In this document: positions 55,731-64,000 of the stretch, piece after piece
Position numbering within the stretch: position 1 is the first letter of the stretch
Layout of the letters: the number at the start of each line of letters is the position of its first letter
From: Valencia hispanica
Taxonomy: Eukaryota; Chordata; Actinopteri; Cyprinodontiformes; Valenciidae
Reading direction: 5' to 3'
NCBI GenBank assembly: GCA_963556495.2
Contig: OY747705.1
Location: 31,221,298 to 31,285,297, forward strand
Length of the DNA: 64,000 bases
Notes under the pieces: generated by a model
What the model was told of the DNA's origin: nothing
The model's input: the letters and a program-made list of their open reading frames with translations, nothing else
Database searches by the model: none
Translations under genes and position numbers: made by a program

Positions 55731-58240
55731 TAGAGGATTCCTATTTAACCTGGAATAACAGTCTATTGCTGTATAAAAAGACCCTTCGACAAGCTAGAAC
55801 AGCATATTTTTCATCATTAATAGAGGCGAATAAAAACAATCCTAGGTTTCTTTTTAGTACAGTTGCCAAACTTACACAGAGTCATAGCTCTGTTGAGCCA
55901 ACTATTCCCCCAGCTCTTAGCAGTGATGATTTTATGGGATTCTTCATAAATAAAATTAATTCTATTAAAAATAAAATCATTGGCATCCTCCCAAACATGA
56001 TTACTTCTTCCTCAGTAAATAAGGCAGAATCGGAAAGAACTGTAGATCCTCAGTTGTGCTTAGGCTGTTTTGATTTAGTCGAGCTTTCGGAATTATCAAA
56101 AATATTAGCCTCATCTAAACCTTCAACTTGTATGTTGGACCCAATTCCAACCAAATTATTTAAAGAAGTGTTCCATTTGGTTCCTGGCCCCATTTTGGAT
56201 ATGATGAATCTATCCTTAGTAAACGGATATGTACCACAGGAATTTAAAATAGCTGTAATTAAACCTTTACTCAAGAAACCTTCCCTTGATCAAGATGACT
56301 TAGGGAATTACAGACCTATATCTAACCTTCCTTTCTTATCCAAAGTCCTTGAGAAAATTGTTGCTAATCAAGTCTGTGAGCATTTAAACAATAACGAGCT
56401 GTTTGAAGAGTTTCAGTCAGGTTTTAGAGCTCATCATAGCACTGAAACAGCACTGGTGAAGGTTACTAATGATATTCTCATGGCCTCAGATAATGGACTT
56501 GTGTCTGTTCTGGTTTTGTTAGATCTCAGTGCTGCTTTTGACACAGTCGATCATAATATTCTCTTAGAAAGGCTTGAACATGTTGCAGGGATCAAAGGAA
56601 CAGCACTAGGCTGGTTTAAATCATATTTGTCTGATAGATTCCAGTTTGTTCATCTAAATGATAAATCTTCTTCACTCTCAAGGGTTACTTGTGGAGTTCC
56701 ACAGGGTTCTGTGCTTGGACCAATTCTGTTCACCATATATATGCTCCCAATTGGTCGAATCATTAGACAGCATGGGATAAATTTCCACAGCTATGCCGAT
56801 GATACACAACTATATTTATCCATAAATCCTGATGAACCCAGTCAGTTAGGTAGATTACAGGCATGTCTGGAAGACATTAAAACATGGATGACCCTAAACT
56901 TTTTTAAATTGGCCCCCAGTAATAACGTAAAGAACCTCGTCGTTATTTTTGACCGAGACTTGACATTTAAATCCCATATTAAACAGGTTTCTAGGATTTC
57001 TTTCTTTCACCTCCGGAATATTGCTAAAATTAGAAACATCCTGTCCAGGAGTGATGCTGAGAAACTAGTCCATGCATTTGTTACCTCAAGGCTGGACTAC
57101 TGTAATTCTTTACTATCAGGTAGTCCACAAAATGCCATTAAAAGCCTTCAGTTGATCCAAAATGCTGCAGCAAGAGTTCTGACGAATATTAAAAAGAGAG
57201 CTCACATTTCTCCTGTTTTAGCTTCCCTTCATTGGATCCCTGTTAAATCCAGAATAGAATTTAAGATCCTTCTTCTTACATACAAAGCCCTTAATAATCA
57301 AGCTCCATCATACATCAGAGATCTAATTGTTCCTTATGTTCCTAACAGAGCCCTTCGCTCTCAGACTGCAGGTTTACTTGTAATTCCTAGGATTTCTAAA
57401 AGTAGAATGGGAGGCAGATCTTTTAGTTATCAGGCTCCTTTCCTGTGGAACCAGCTCCCAGCTTTAGTCCGTGAGGCAGACACTCTGTTTACTTTTAAGG
57501 CCAGGCTTAAAACTTTCCTTTTTGATAAAGCTTATAGTTAGAGTGGCTTAGGTCATCCTGAGCTATCTCTGTAGTTATGCTGCTATAGGCTTAGACTGCT
57601 GGAGGACAGACTTACCAATTTTCTTCACTCTGCTACTTCCTTTTCTCCTACTACTCTCCAGTTGTATTACAGTACATTCTGCTATTTCGACTGTTAACTT
57701 TGTTTTCTCTCAGTGTTTTTCTCTCCATAGAAGATATACCTGGTCTGGTATCCTGCTTGGCTGCAATGCCCTGTTGGACGGGGGGCATCGACTGGGATGA
57801 TGCTCCCAGTAACTGAACATCCACTGTGTCCTGTTATCAACTTTTTACTTTCTGTAACATAGAAAGTTCTCTTATATCAGATCTTCTGTTCCTTCTGTGT
57901 TTCTTCTCTGTCTTCTCAAACCCCCAGATGGTCGTGGCAGATGGCCGCTCCTACTGAGCCTGGTTCTGTTGGAGGTTTCTTCCTGTTAAAGGGGAGTTTT
58001 TCCTCTCCACCGTCGCTACATGCTTGCTCAGTATGAGGGATTGCTGAAGGATTGCTGTGGTTGGAAAGTCTGCATCAACGGGGCCCAACCTCACGCCAAT
58101 GACTGATGCAATCTGCTGGGATTCCTTAAATAGGAAACTTTTTAACTGATTGGAATGTTTGTATAAATGTATTGAAATGACTTCTTGTTAAGTGCCTTGA
58201 GATGACATCTGTTGTGAATATAAATAAACTGAATTGAATT
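55731..58240 (+). mobile_element. L2/Maui-type LINE, copy C, 5'-truncated, inserted in ERV2 gag
   Basis: GAATAGCC occurs on both sides (55723-55730 and 58241-58248). Removing the element and one copy restores continuous gag codons. The 5' end is truncated upstream of RT, and the 3' end is the typical L2 tail with GAATTGAATT repeats, partly overlapping the duplication. The 3' UTR (57542-58240) matches the remnants at 25118 and 28480-29480. Confidence 0.88.
55733..57541 (+). CDS. L2 LINE ORF2, reverse transcriptase and C-terminal domain (5'-truncated)
   Basis: The frame is open from the insertion boundary to TAG at 57539-57541, about 600 residues without a stop, and no own ATG start is expected. 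RT blocks: SNYRPIS-type fingers, [15 protein letters not shown] (block A), CGVPQGSVLGPILF, and [11 protein letters not shown] (catalytic YADD). An in-frame deletion appears where FFKL joins APSNNVKNL, because related L2 proteins, including copy B, have some 35 more residues there ([10 protein letters not shown] block). The C-terminal domain is complete. The endonuclease is missing. Confidence 0.88.
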   Translation, partial: EDSYLTWNNSLLLYKKTLRQARTAYFSSLIEANKNNPRFLFSTVAKLTQSHSSVEPTIPPALSSDDFMGFFINKINSIKNKIIGILPNMITSSSVNKAESERTVDPQLCLGCFDLVELSELSKILASSKPSTCMLDPIPTKLFKEVFHLVPGPILDMMNLSLVNGYVPQEFKIAVIKPLLKKPSLDQDDLGNYRPISNLPFLSKVLEKIVANQVCEHLNNNELFEEFQSGFRAHHSTETALVKVTNDILMASDNGLVSVLVLLDLSAAFDTVDHNILLERLEHVAGIKGTALGWFKSYLSDRFQFVHLNDKSSSLSRVTCGVPQGSVLGPILFTIYMLPIGRIIRQHGINFHSYADDTQLYLSINPDEPSQLGRLQACLEDIKTWMTLNFFKLAPSNNVKNLVVIFDRDLTFKSHIKQVSRISFFHLRNIAKIRNILSRSDAEKLVHAFVTSRLDYCNSLLSGSPQNAIKSLQLIQNAAARVLTNIKKRAHISPVLASLHWIPVKSRIEFKILLLTYKALNNQAPSYIRDLIVPYVPNRALRSQTAGLLVIPRISKSRMGGRSFSYQAPFLWNQLPALVREADTLFTFKARLKTFLFDKAYS

Positions 58241-59238
58241 GAATAGCCCAGTCCCTCCCATTCTTATCTGAAGGAGCCAATTTGTGGCTGAGGAAGTTTG
58301 ATCAGGTGACTCAGGGACAGACTTTTGCTCTAGGCGACTTCAGAGCTGTGGCTGCACAATGCATGACACTCACAGACATGCGAGATTTAGAAGCGGAAGC
58401 AGATATAGCTTGTACGGCGAATGGTGCACTGTTTACCCAATATTCCCGTGATATTTATACATGGATGCGTAGTCGATGGCCAGGAACACATGCTTCCAAA
58501 GTCCCCAAGTTTGTGTGGAAACCTGAGGTGTCTCCTACAGATTATATTTCTCAGTGTAAAGACAAGTGGGTAGCGTTGACAGGGGAGTACCCAGGGAGAG
58601 TGGATACAAACAGAGGTTGGTTCAGAGAAGCAGTTTTGGGAGGGGTTCCAGAATCAGTTCAAACAAAAATGAAGAAAAATCCAGATTTGCCTGGTTTGGA
58701 CCAGGGTAGATGGGAAGTGCACCTCACCCACTTCTTGCAAAAAGAACAAGATGATGACTATGACAAAAAGAAGGAGAAGGGTGATTTGGAAACTGCACTG
58801 CTAAAAATGTAGCTGAAGGAGGCCCAAGTTAAAATATCAGATTTAAAAGGCAATAAAAAGGGGAAGCAACTGGTAGTGGCTACACCTACACCTCCTCCCC
58901 CTTCTGAACCCATATTACAAACCGTGCAGTATTTGACACCACCAGCGTGCATGTATCCCCAGGTGGCCCCAATGGCCCCACCTCCAGTGTATAATCACCA
59001 ACAGTACAGGGGAGGTTACAGAGGGGCTCGTGGCGGGAGGGGCAGGGGACAGAGGGGAAGATTTCCTGGTAGAAGGTCAGACGCATGTTTCATTTGTGGA
59101 CAAATTGACCACTGGGCAAGAGATTGTGGGTGGAGCCTAGGCCCACCCACACAGGGACCCCCACCGTCTCAGCAGGGGCCACAGCATTACGCGCCACAAC
59201 CTCATCTGGCCCCGTCCCAATGGCAGGGACAATCATCT

Positions 59239-59257
59239 TATTGACAATGCCCACAGA
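59239..59257 (+). promoter_or_regulatory. ERV2 gag-pol UGA read-through site
   Basis: TATTGACAATGCCCACAGA is identical to the ERV1 site. Upstream is gag and downstream is protease, in the same frame. Confidence 0.65.
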
Positions 59258-62040
59258 AAAGCCTGAGTGAGAGTGGTACGGGAGACCCTCTACTCACAAT
59301 GAACGTTGCAGGAAATTCATTACCATTTCTTATTGACACAGGCGCCACCTACAGCACTGTGGACAAGCAACCTCCACATGCTGAACGTTCTGGAGAAAAG
59401 GTTTCTGTTGTTGGATATTGTGGGGCTCAGATGTCTCTCCCTGTGACTAAACCCTTACCTGTGGAACTGGGAAATCAGCGGGTGGTACATCCCTTTGTGG
59501 TATCATCAGTTACACCTGCAAATTTGATGGGCAGGGATCTGCTCATTAAACTTGGAGCTACAATCCCGTGTGGTCCTGACGGATTGATTGTTACCCTTCC
59601 CAGTGGACATTCTTTTTTCTGTTCTGGATCTGATGGACAGTTCCTTCTTCAGGATGACACTCCACAGGTGGCAGATATCTTTTGGGCCAAGTTGACCCCT
59701 CCCTATGGACCACAGTCTGCTGCATCTTTTCTGTCTGACTGGAAACCATGGTTTCTGAACTTGAATCCTTGTGTTCCCCCGCCAGATCCCTTACATGTCA
59801 CCCTCCTGTATGAGAGGGGTGATCCTACAATTTATCAGGAGCAGTTTGAAAAAAAATTAGAAGGTAAAGATTGGACAGTAACTGCTGGTTCTTGCTATGT
59901 GGGACCAGAGGGAGTAGCCTTAGAAGAAAATTGACTCCTCAACAAGCTCAATTTTACATGATGGATTCAGAAGCAGTGCCGCATATTTCTCTTCTGTTAC
60001 ACCCAAAACATCAGGCTAAAGATTTAGGCCCCATGGTGAAAAGAGGGACAGAAACCACTGACTGGGTATTAACTCAAATACCGAGCGTATGGTTTTCCTC
60101 CTCGACTGGCATATACAAAATTTAGACCACGACATGGGATACTTCTATGTTAGAAAATTTACATCTGACCTGTTTCCATGGCAGAGAAAAAACAGATCAC
60201 CCAGCAGCTGTTAAAGCACTACAACAACTTCCTCCCACTCTGTGGTCCTCTGGACCCACTGATGTTGGATTAGTACACAGACAACCGTTGACATTTTCTA
60301 TGAAAACAGGATCCCCCATTTGGAGATCCCAGTATCCACACAAACCAGAGGCAGAGGAAGGGATTGCAGAGACCATTTTGGGTCTCAAGGTGGGAGGAGT
60401 GTTAGAACCCTCCAAATCAGCGTGGAATACTCCTATTCTTCCCGTTGAGAAACAGGGAACCGGGAAATATCGAATGGCACATGATTTGCGCGCTATTAAC
60501 CAGGAATTATTAACAAAGCCAATTTCAACTCCTAACCCCTATATTGCTCTGAGTGCATTAACACCAGATTTACAGTGGTTCACCTGCATTGATCTGGCTA
60601 ATGCCTTTTTCAGCTTACCATTAGCACCAGAGGTTAGAGATATTTTTTCATTTACCTTCCGTGGGGAACAACTTAGATACACTCGCTTACCTCAAGGTTT
60701 GGCTCTTTCACCAGGTTTATTTAACCAAGTTTTAAAAGAATCTTTACAAAAATTAACATTAACTCAAGGATGTGTGCTAATTCAGTATGTAGATGACCTG
60801 CTTTTAGCAGCACCAACTGCTGAAGAGTCCACCACAGCAACTATACAGATTCTCCGCTTGTTAGCCCAAGAAGGTTACAAGGTTTCCAGGGATAAGTTAC
60901 AGCTAGTAAGACAAGAAGTACACTTTTTGGGAAGAAGAGTTACTGCACAAGGATCAGGTCTAACAGCAGCTCACAGATCTGCAATCCTACAACATCCAAA
61001 ACCGTTAAAGGTTAAAGAAATGCTGTCCTTTTCAGGACTAACTAACTTTAGCCGTCACTACATACCCAGCTACACTAATCTGACCACTCCATTGCGTGTG
61101 TTGATAAATGAACATGGTATGAAACAATTAAATGCTCCTCTTAACTGGACAGTAGCAGCAGAAGAAGCATTTATTGTTCTGAAACAGGAACTGGCAGCAG
61201 CAGCAGACTTGGCTCTGGCTGATTACAGACTAGAATTTTTTCTAGACTCCTCAGAGACTGATGGCATAATCAATGGTGTCCTGTTTCAAAAGGTAGATGG
61301 ACATAGACACATTTTGATGTATCTCAGTGTAAAACTAGATACATCAGAAAACAGACACCCACCATGCACCCGACATGCAGCTGGACTAGCCCATCTCATC
61401 TCTAAAACATTGCACATTGTTCGCGGGCATCTTCTCAGGGTGTTAACTACACACGGGGTAATGGCATTCGTTAATTCTGAGGCATTTACCATGTCCACAC
61501 TCAGACAACAGCACATGAGCAAAATCTTGGAAGCACCTAATTTAACATTTGTTCATGAGGGTATCAACATGGCAGATCACATGAGGGGAGGTGTATCACA
61601 TGACTGCATTGAGAAAACGGTTAAAGATAGCAAAATCAGGATAGACTTGCAATCTCAAACTCTTCCAGATAGTATATCCTTGTTTACTGATGGCTGCTGT
61701 TTCAGGTCTCCCAGTGGAGAGCTACAGGCATGGTATGCAGTAGTGCAGAAAATTACTGATGGGTTTCAGGTAAGAAAACAGGGGAAGCTGGAAGGGAAAC
61801 AGTCAGCACAGAAAGCAGAAATCAGGGCTCTGATTGAAGCATGTAAGTGGGGAGAAGGAAAGAATAACAATAATTACTGACTCCATGTATGCCTGGTCGG
61901 CTTTACATATTGGACTCCCCCAATGGAAAAGGAGTGGGTTTCTCACCACTCAAGGACAACCAATACAACATCAGCAAGAAATGATTGAGCTTCTACATGC
62001 TGTGCAGCTTCCTTCTGCACTAGCTGTTAAAAAATGCAAG
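59245..62040 (+). pseudogene. pol: ERV2 pol: protease, reverse transcriptase, RNase H (frameshifted)
   Basis: Protease FLIDTGATYST is intact. A frame change near 59922-59932 and an in-frame TAG at 60123-60125 break the PR-RT linker. RT is then open from 60126 to 61880, with LPQGLALSPGLF and QYVDDLLLA. RNase H starts with LFTDGCCF. A frame change near 61855 precedes the TDS-containing middle part (about 61866-62030), which ERV1 lacks. It is not translatable as one protein, but it keeps the RNase H segment missing from ERV1. Confidence 0.85.
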
Positions 62041-63089
62041 GTAAAGAAAATACATTTGAAGCTGCCGGAAATGCAGCCGCAGATGCGGCTGCCAAAATCA
62101 CTGCTAGGTATCAGCAGGCTCATGATTGGATGATGACAATGGTAGCAGAAGATACTGAAAACATTGAGGATTTTATCAAAACTGAAGAAAACAATGCTGC
62201 ACCTCAAGAAAAATCTGTTTGGCTACAAAGGGGAGCAGTACAATCTCAGGGACTCTGGCGTAGCCCAGATGGTTGTCCAGTGTTATCTTCGAAAATGAAA
62301 TCTGAGATTTTCCAAGAAGCACATGGCTTGGCCCATGTAGGTGCCGCTCAGATGAAAGCAGAAGCCTGGCCAGCCAAGCGTGAGGATAGTGAAACTGTTG
62401 TTAAATGCTTGATTAATTATTACATTCCATGGCACGGTTTTCCTCGAACTTTGCGGAGTGATTCAGGAACACATTTTAAAAATCTGCATCTTCAGTTTGT
62501 GGAAATACAGCTGGGATTAACCCACAAATTGGAGACTGTGTATCATCCACAGTCTCAGGGGTCAGTGGAAAGAATGAACCAGAATCTTAAAACCAAAATA
62601 GCTAAAATTATGGCACAAACAGGACTGACGTGGATAGATGTCCTTCCGATAGCACTCATGGCTGTCAGGTCATCAGTTTGTAGGACTAAAGGACTTGCAC
62701 CTTGCGAGTTACTGACTGGCAGGGTATTCAACGGACCGTTTGCACAACTTCGGACTGTGACTGACCCGACCCCTCAGAACCCATCCTCTGACTATCACAT
62801 CTTAAAAGCTTTGGTAAAATCTTTCACAACAGCTCCTCCTGCAGTACAGGGCCCAGCTCCACTCCCCAGTGAAGCTGCCTGGGTGTGGTTAAAAGTCATT
62901 AAATGGAAGTGGCATGAACCCAGGTGGACGGGTCCCTACCAAGTTACTGCCAGAACCCCTCATGCTGTTCAACTGAAGGGGAAGGGCTGCACCTGGTATC
63001 ATTGGAGCCAATGTTCTCCCGCAGCTGAACCACAACAGTCCCTCACAGAAGTAAGGGAGGCCCTGAAGAGGACAACAGAGGGAGAGTAA
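62034..63089 (+). pseudogene. pol: ERV2 pol: integrase with internal deletion
   Basis: 351 residues are open. The N-terminal part retains HGLAH (the two His of HHCC) and then jumps, near 62360, to the equivalent of the PARRED block of ERV1. The two Cys, the first catalytic Asp and about 78 residues are missing. The second Asp (RSDSGTHF) and Glu (SQGSVERMNQ) and the GPY/F end (RWTGPYQV) remain. The protein would be inactive. Confidence 0.85.
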
Positions 63090-63764
63090 AAGTTCTTAGG
63101 TGCTATCGAGCCCGGCTTTTATTCTCTGAAGAAAATTTGTCGGGGAGGAGTGATCAGGGGTTAGATCACTCCCAAAGAGGGTAAGGGGTACTTAATTCTT
63201 AAGCCTGAAAAACAAAAAAACAAAAAACATATACATTTTATAAAGGCTGGTTAAGTATTCCCTGAAGATCAAAAGAAAAGATAAGAAAAGAGTTTCTGCA
63301 GCACCCTCGAGCCAGTGGAGGACAGCAAACAGAAACTGAAGAGCATCTTCACATTTTATATTTTAAATTATTTACATCTTATCATTTATATTATATTTTA
63401 GCTTAGCTTGATTTTATCTACGTACCTTTTAAAGATTTTGTTATTTGCATTTCTAAATAACGGCAGCTGCATCTCTATTTTAAAAAAAATAAAAACGGCA
63501 GCATCATGATGTGGGAATAAGCAGGCTGAGAAAAAGTCACATTTTCCTAGGGGCAGAACAGAGTATTACCAGTTTTGTTAAAATAATAAGAAGGACCACT
63601 GCCTTTAAGTGTATTTAATTTTAATGCTCATATTTTTCATCATTTATATTCTATTTAAAAAAATATGAAAGCTTAAGGTTTTGTGCAAATTATACAGATT
63701 GAAAATGTTTAGGTACAGGAGGTTGGGAAGAAATCTCCTAACTGATCCTATTTGGGGTAATTGA
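63090..63764 (+). other. ERV2 region between integrase and env
   Basis: Non-coding as far as can be seen. The env splice acceptor probably lies here, but I could not place it. Confidence 0.5.
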
Positions 63765-64000
63765 ATGGTTTTAAGTTGCGCGGTTTTTGTACTATTATTA
63801 ATATTGAATGGTATATTGTTTCTGAATTGCGACTGGCCCTACAGACATGCAGCTTATTGCCAAAACACAGACAACCGCCTGCGTCCTAACAGCTCGATAA
63901 ATTCCAAACACCACTCAGATATCCGGATAATACAACGTGGCAAAAGATGGGTATCAGACCCTCATTTAGGCGTTAAAGATGAAGACCCTCTGCATGGATA
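63765..64000 (+). CDS. env: ERV2 env, N-terminal start (partial, runs off the edge)
   Basis: An ATG at 63765 opens a frame that continues without a stop to the window end (78 codons). The first ~20 residues are strongly hydrophobic (AVFVLLLLILNGILFL), a probable signal peptide, followed by CDWPY. The same block follows the signal peptide in the ERV1 Env (CDEWPY). A basic stretch follows (IIQRGKRW). The position matches the env start of ERV1 relative to integrase. Confidence 0.7.
   Translation, partial: MVLSCAVFVLLLILNGILFLNCDWPYRHAAYCQNTDNRLRPNSSINSKHHSDIRIIQRGKRWVSDPHLGVKDEDPLHG

Larger units (their letters stand above)
54797..59244 (+). pseudogene. gag: ERV2 gag, broken and split by an L2 insertion
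   Basis: Start at ATG 54797 (MSEEKSKSRSAGPGKRW), which aligns with the ERV1 Gag start. Damage: a frameshift between 55020 and 55062, an in-frame TAA at 55518-55520, a TAA at 55693-55695, the L2 insertion at 55731-58240, and a TAG at 58810-58812. The capsid block resumes after the insertion (58249 on). The nucleocapsid has RG-rich sequence and one CCHC knuckle (CFICGQIDHWARDC). It ends at TGA 59242-59244, in frame with pol. Confidence 0.85.
53470..64000 (+). mobile_element. Class I endogenous retrovirus ERV2 (older, defective, runs off right edge)
   Basis: 5' LTR (end at 54023), tRNA-Val-like PBS, leader, broken gag, UGA, broken pro-pol, integrase with internal deletion, and the start of env. 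Its Gag, PR, RT, RNase H and IN align with ERV1 throughout, but are clearly diverged. It contains several stops and frameshifts, plus an inserted L2 LINE at 55731-58240. The 3' LTR is outside the window, so its age cannot be estimated here. Confidence 0.85.

Noticed and set aside
40244..64000. A single composite retrovirus or foamy-type virus
   Set aside because: The two proviruses are in opposite orientation with different PBSs. Gag has one CCHC knuckle, and pol is continuous with gag rather than separately expressed.

Overview
This window reads as teleost fish genomic DNA that is almost entirely transposable-element sequence. I recognise no host protein-coding gene, tRNA or rRNA gene. The host assignment is inferred from the mix of families: L2/Maui-type and L1/Tx1-type LINEs, Tc1-like, IS630-like, hAT and PIF/Harbinger-like DNA transposons, a HE1/DANA-like SINE remnant, a Penelope-type hammerhead motif, and two class I (gamma/epsilon-like) endogenous retroviruses of the kind common in ray-finned fish.

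Layout. 1-2126: 5' part of an L1/Tx1 LINE on the minus strand, running off the left edge. 2570-7600: a minus-strand L2 LINE broken by a 767-bp TIR element with TAA target duplication and by about 1.3 kb of unidentified sequence. 7726-14850: a second L1/Tx1 copy, plus strand, with its 5' end at the equivalent position, an intact ORF1, an internally deleted ORF2 and a 2.9-kb G-rich 3' end. 15885-18740: an internally deleted L2, minus strand. 18840-36760: mostly low-copy DNA with remnants of Tc1-like, hAT, Harbinger-like, SINE and L2 sequence, several of them nested. 36924-39452: an L2 scrap interrupted by a well-preserved 2.3-kb IS630/Tc1-type transposon whose transposase gene appears to have two introns. 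39453-40243: left end of a hAT element with a BED zinc-finger exon, ending in a TA microsatellite.

40244-52720 is a minus-strand provirus (ERV1). Its two LTRs differ by one base in an A-run, its PBS matches tRNA-Ala, gag and pol are in one frame separated by UGA, and env is present. It is very young by LTR comparison but defective: RNase H carries a frame-changing deletion, env is split by one frame change, and its 3' flank carries an extra PBS-leader segment capped by the terminal 76 bp of an LTR. 52721-53400 holds a probable Penelope-like remnant with a hammerhead-ribozyme-like motif. From about 53470 to the right edge runs a second, older, plus-strand provirus (ERV2) with a tRNA-Val-type PBS. 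It is damaged by stops and deletions and interrupted in gag by an L2 LINE (55731-58240) flanked by GAATAGCC on both sides. The start of its env lies at the window edge.

How the parts relate. Nothing here forms a host pathway. The interest is in element biology: insertion order, internally deleted LINEs that may have moved in trans, a UGA read-through context shared by two diverged proviruses, and the unusual 3' structure of the younger provirus.
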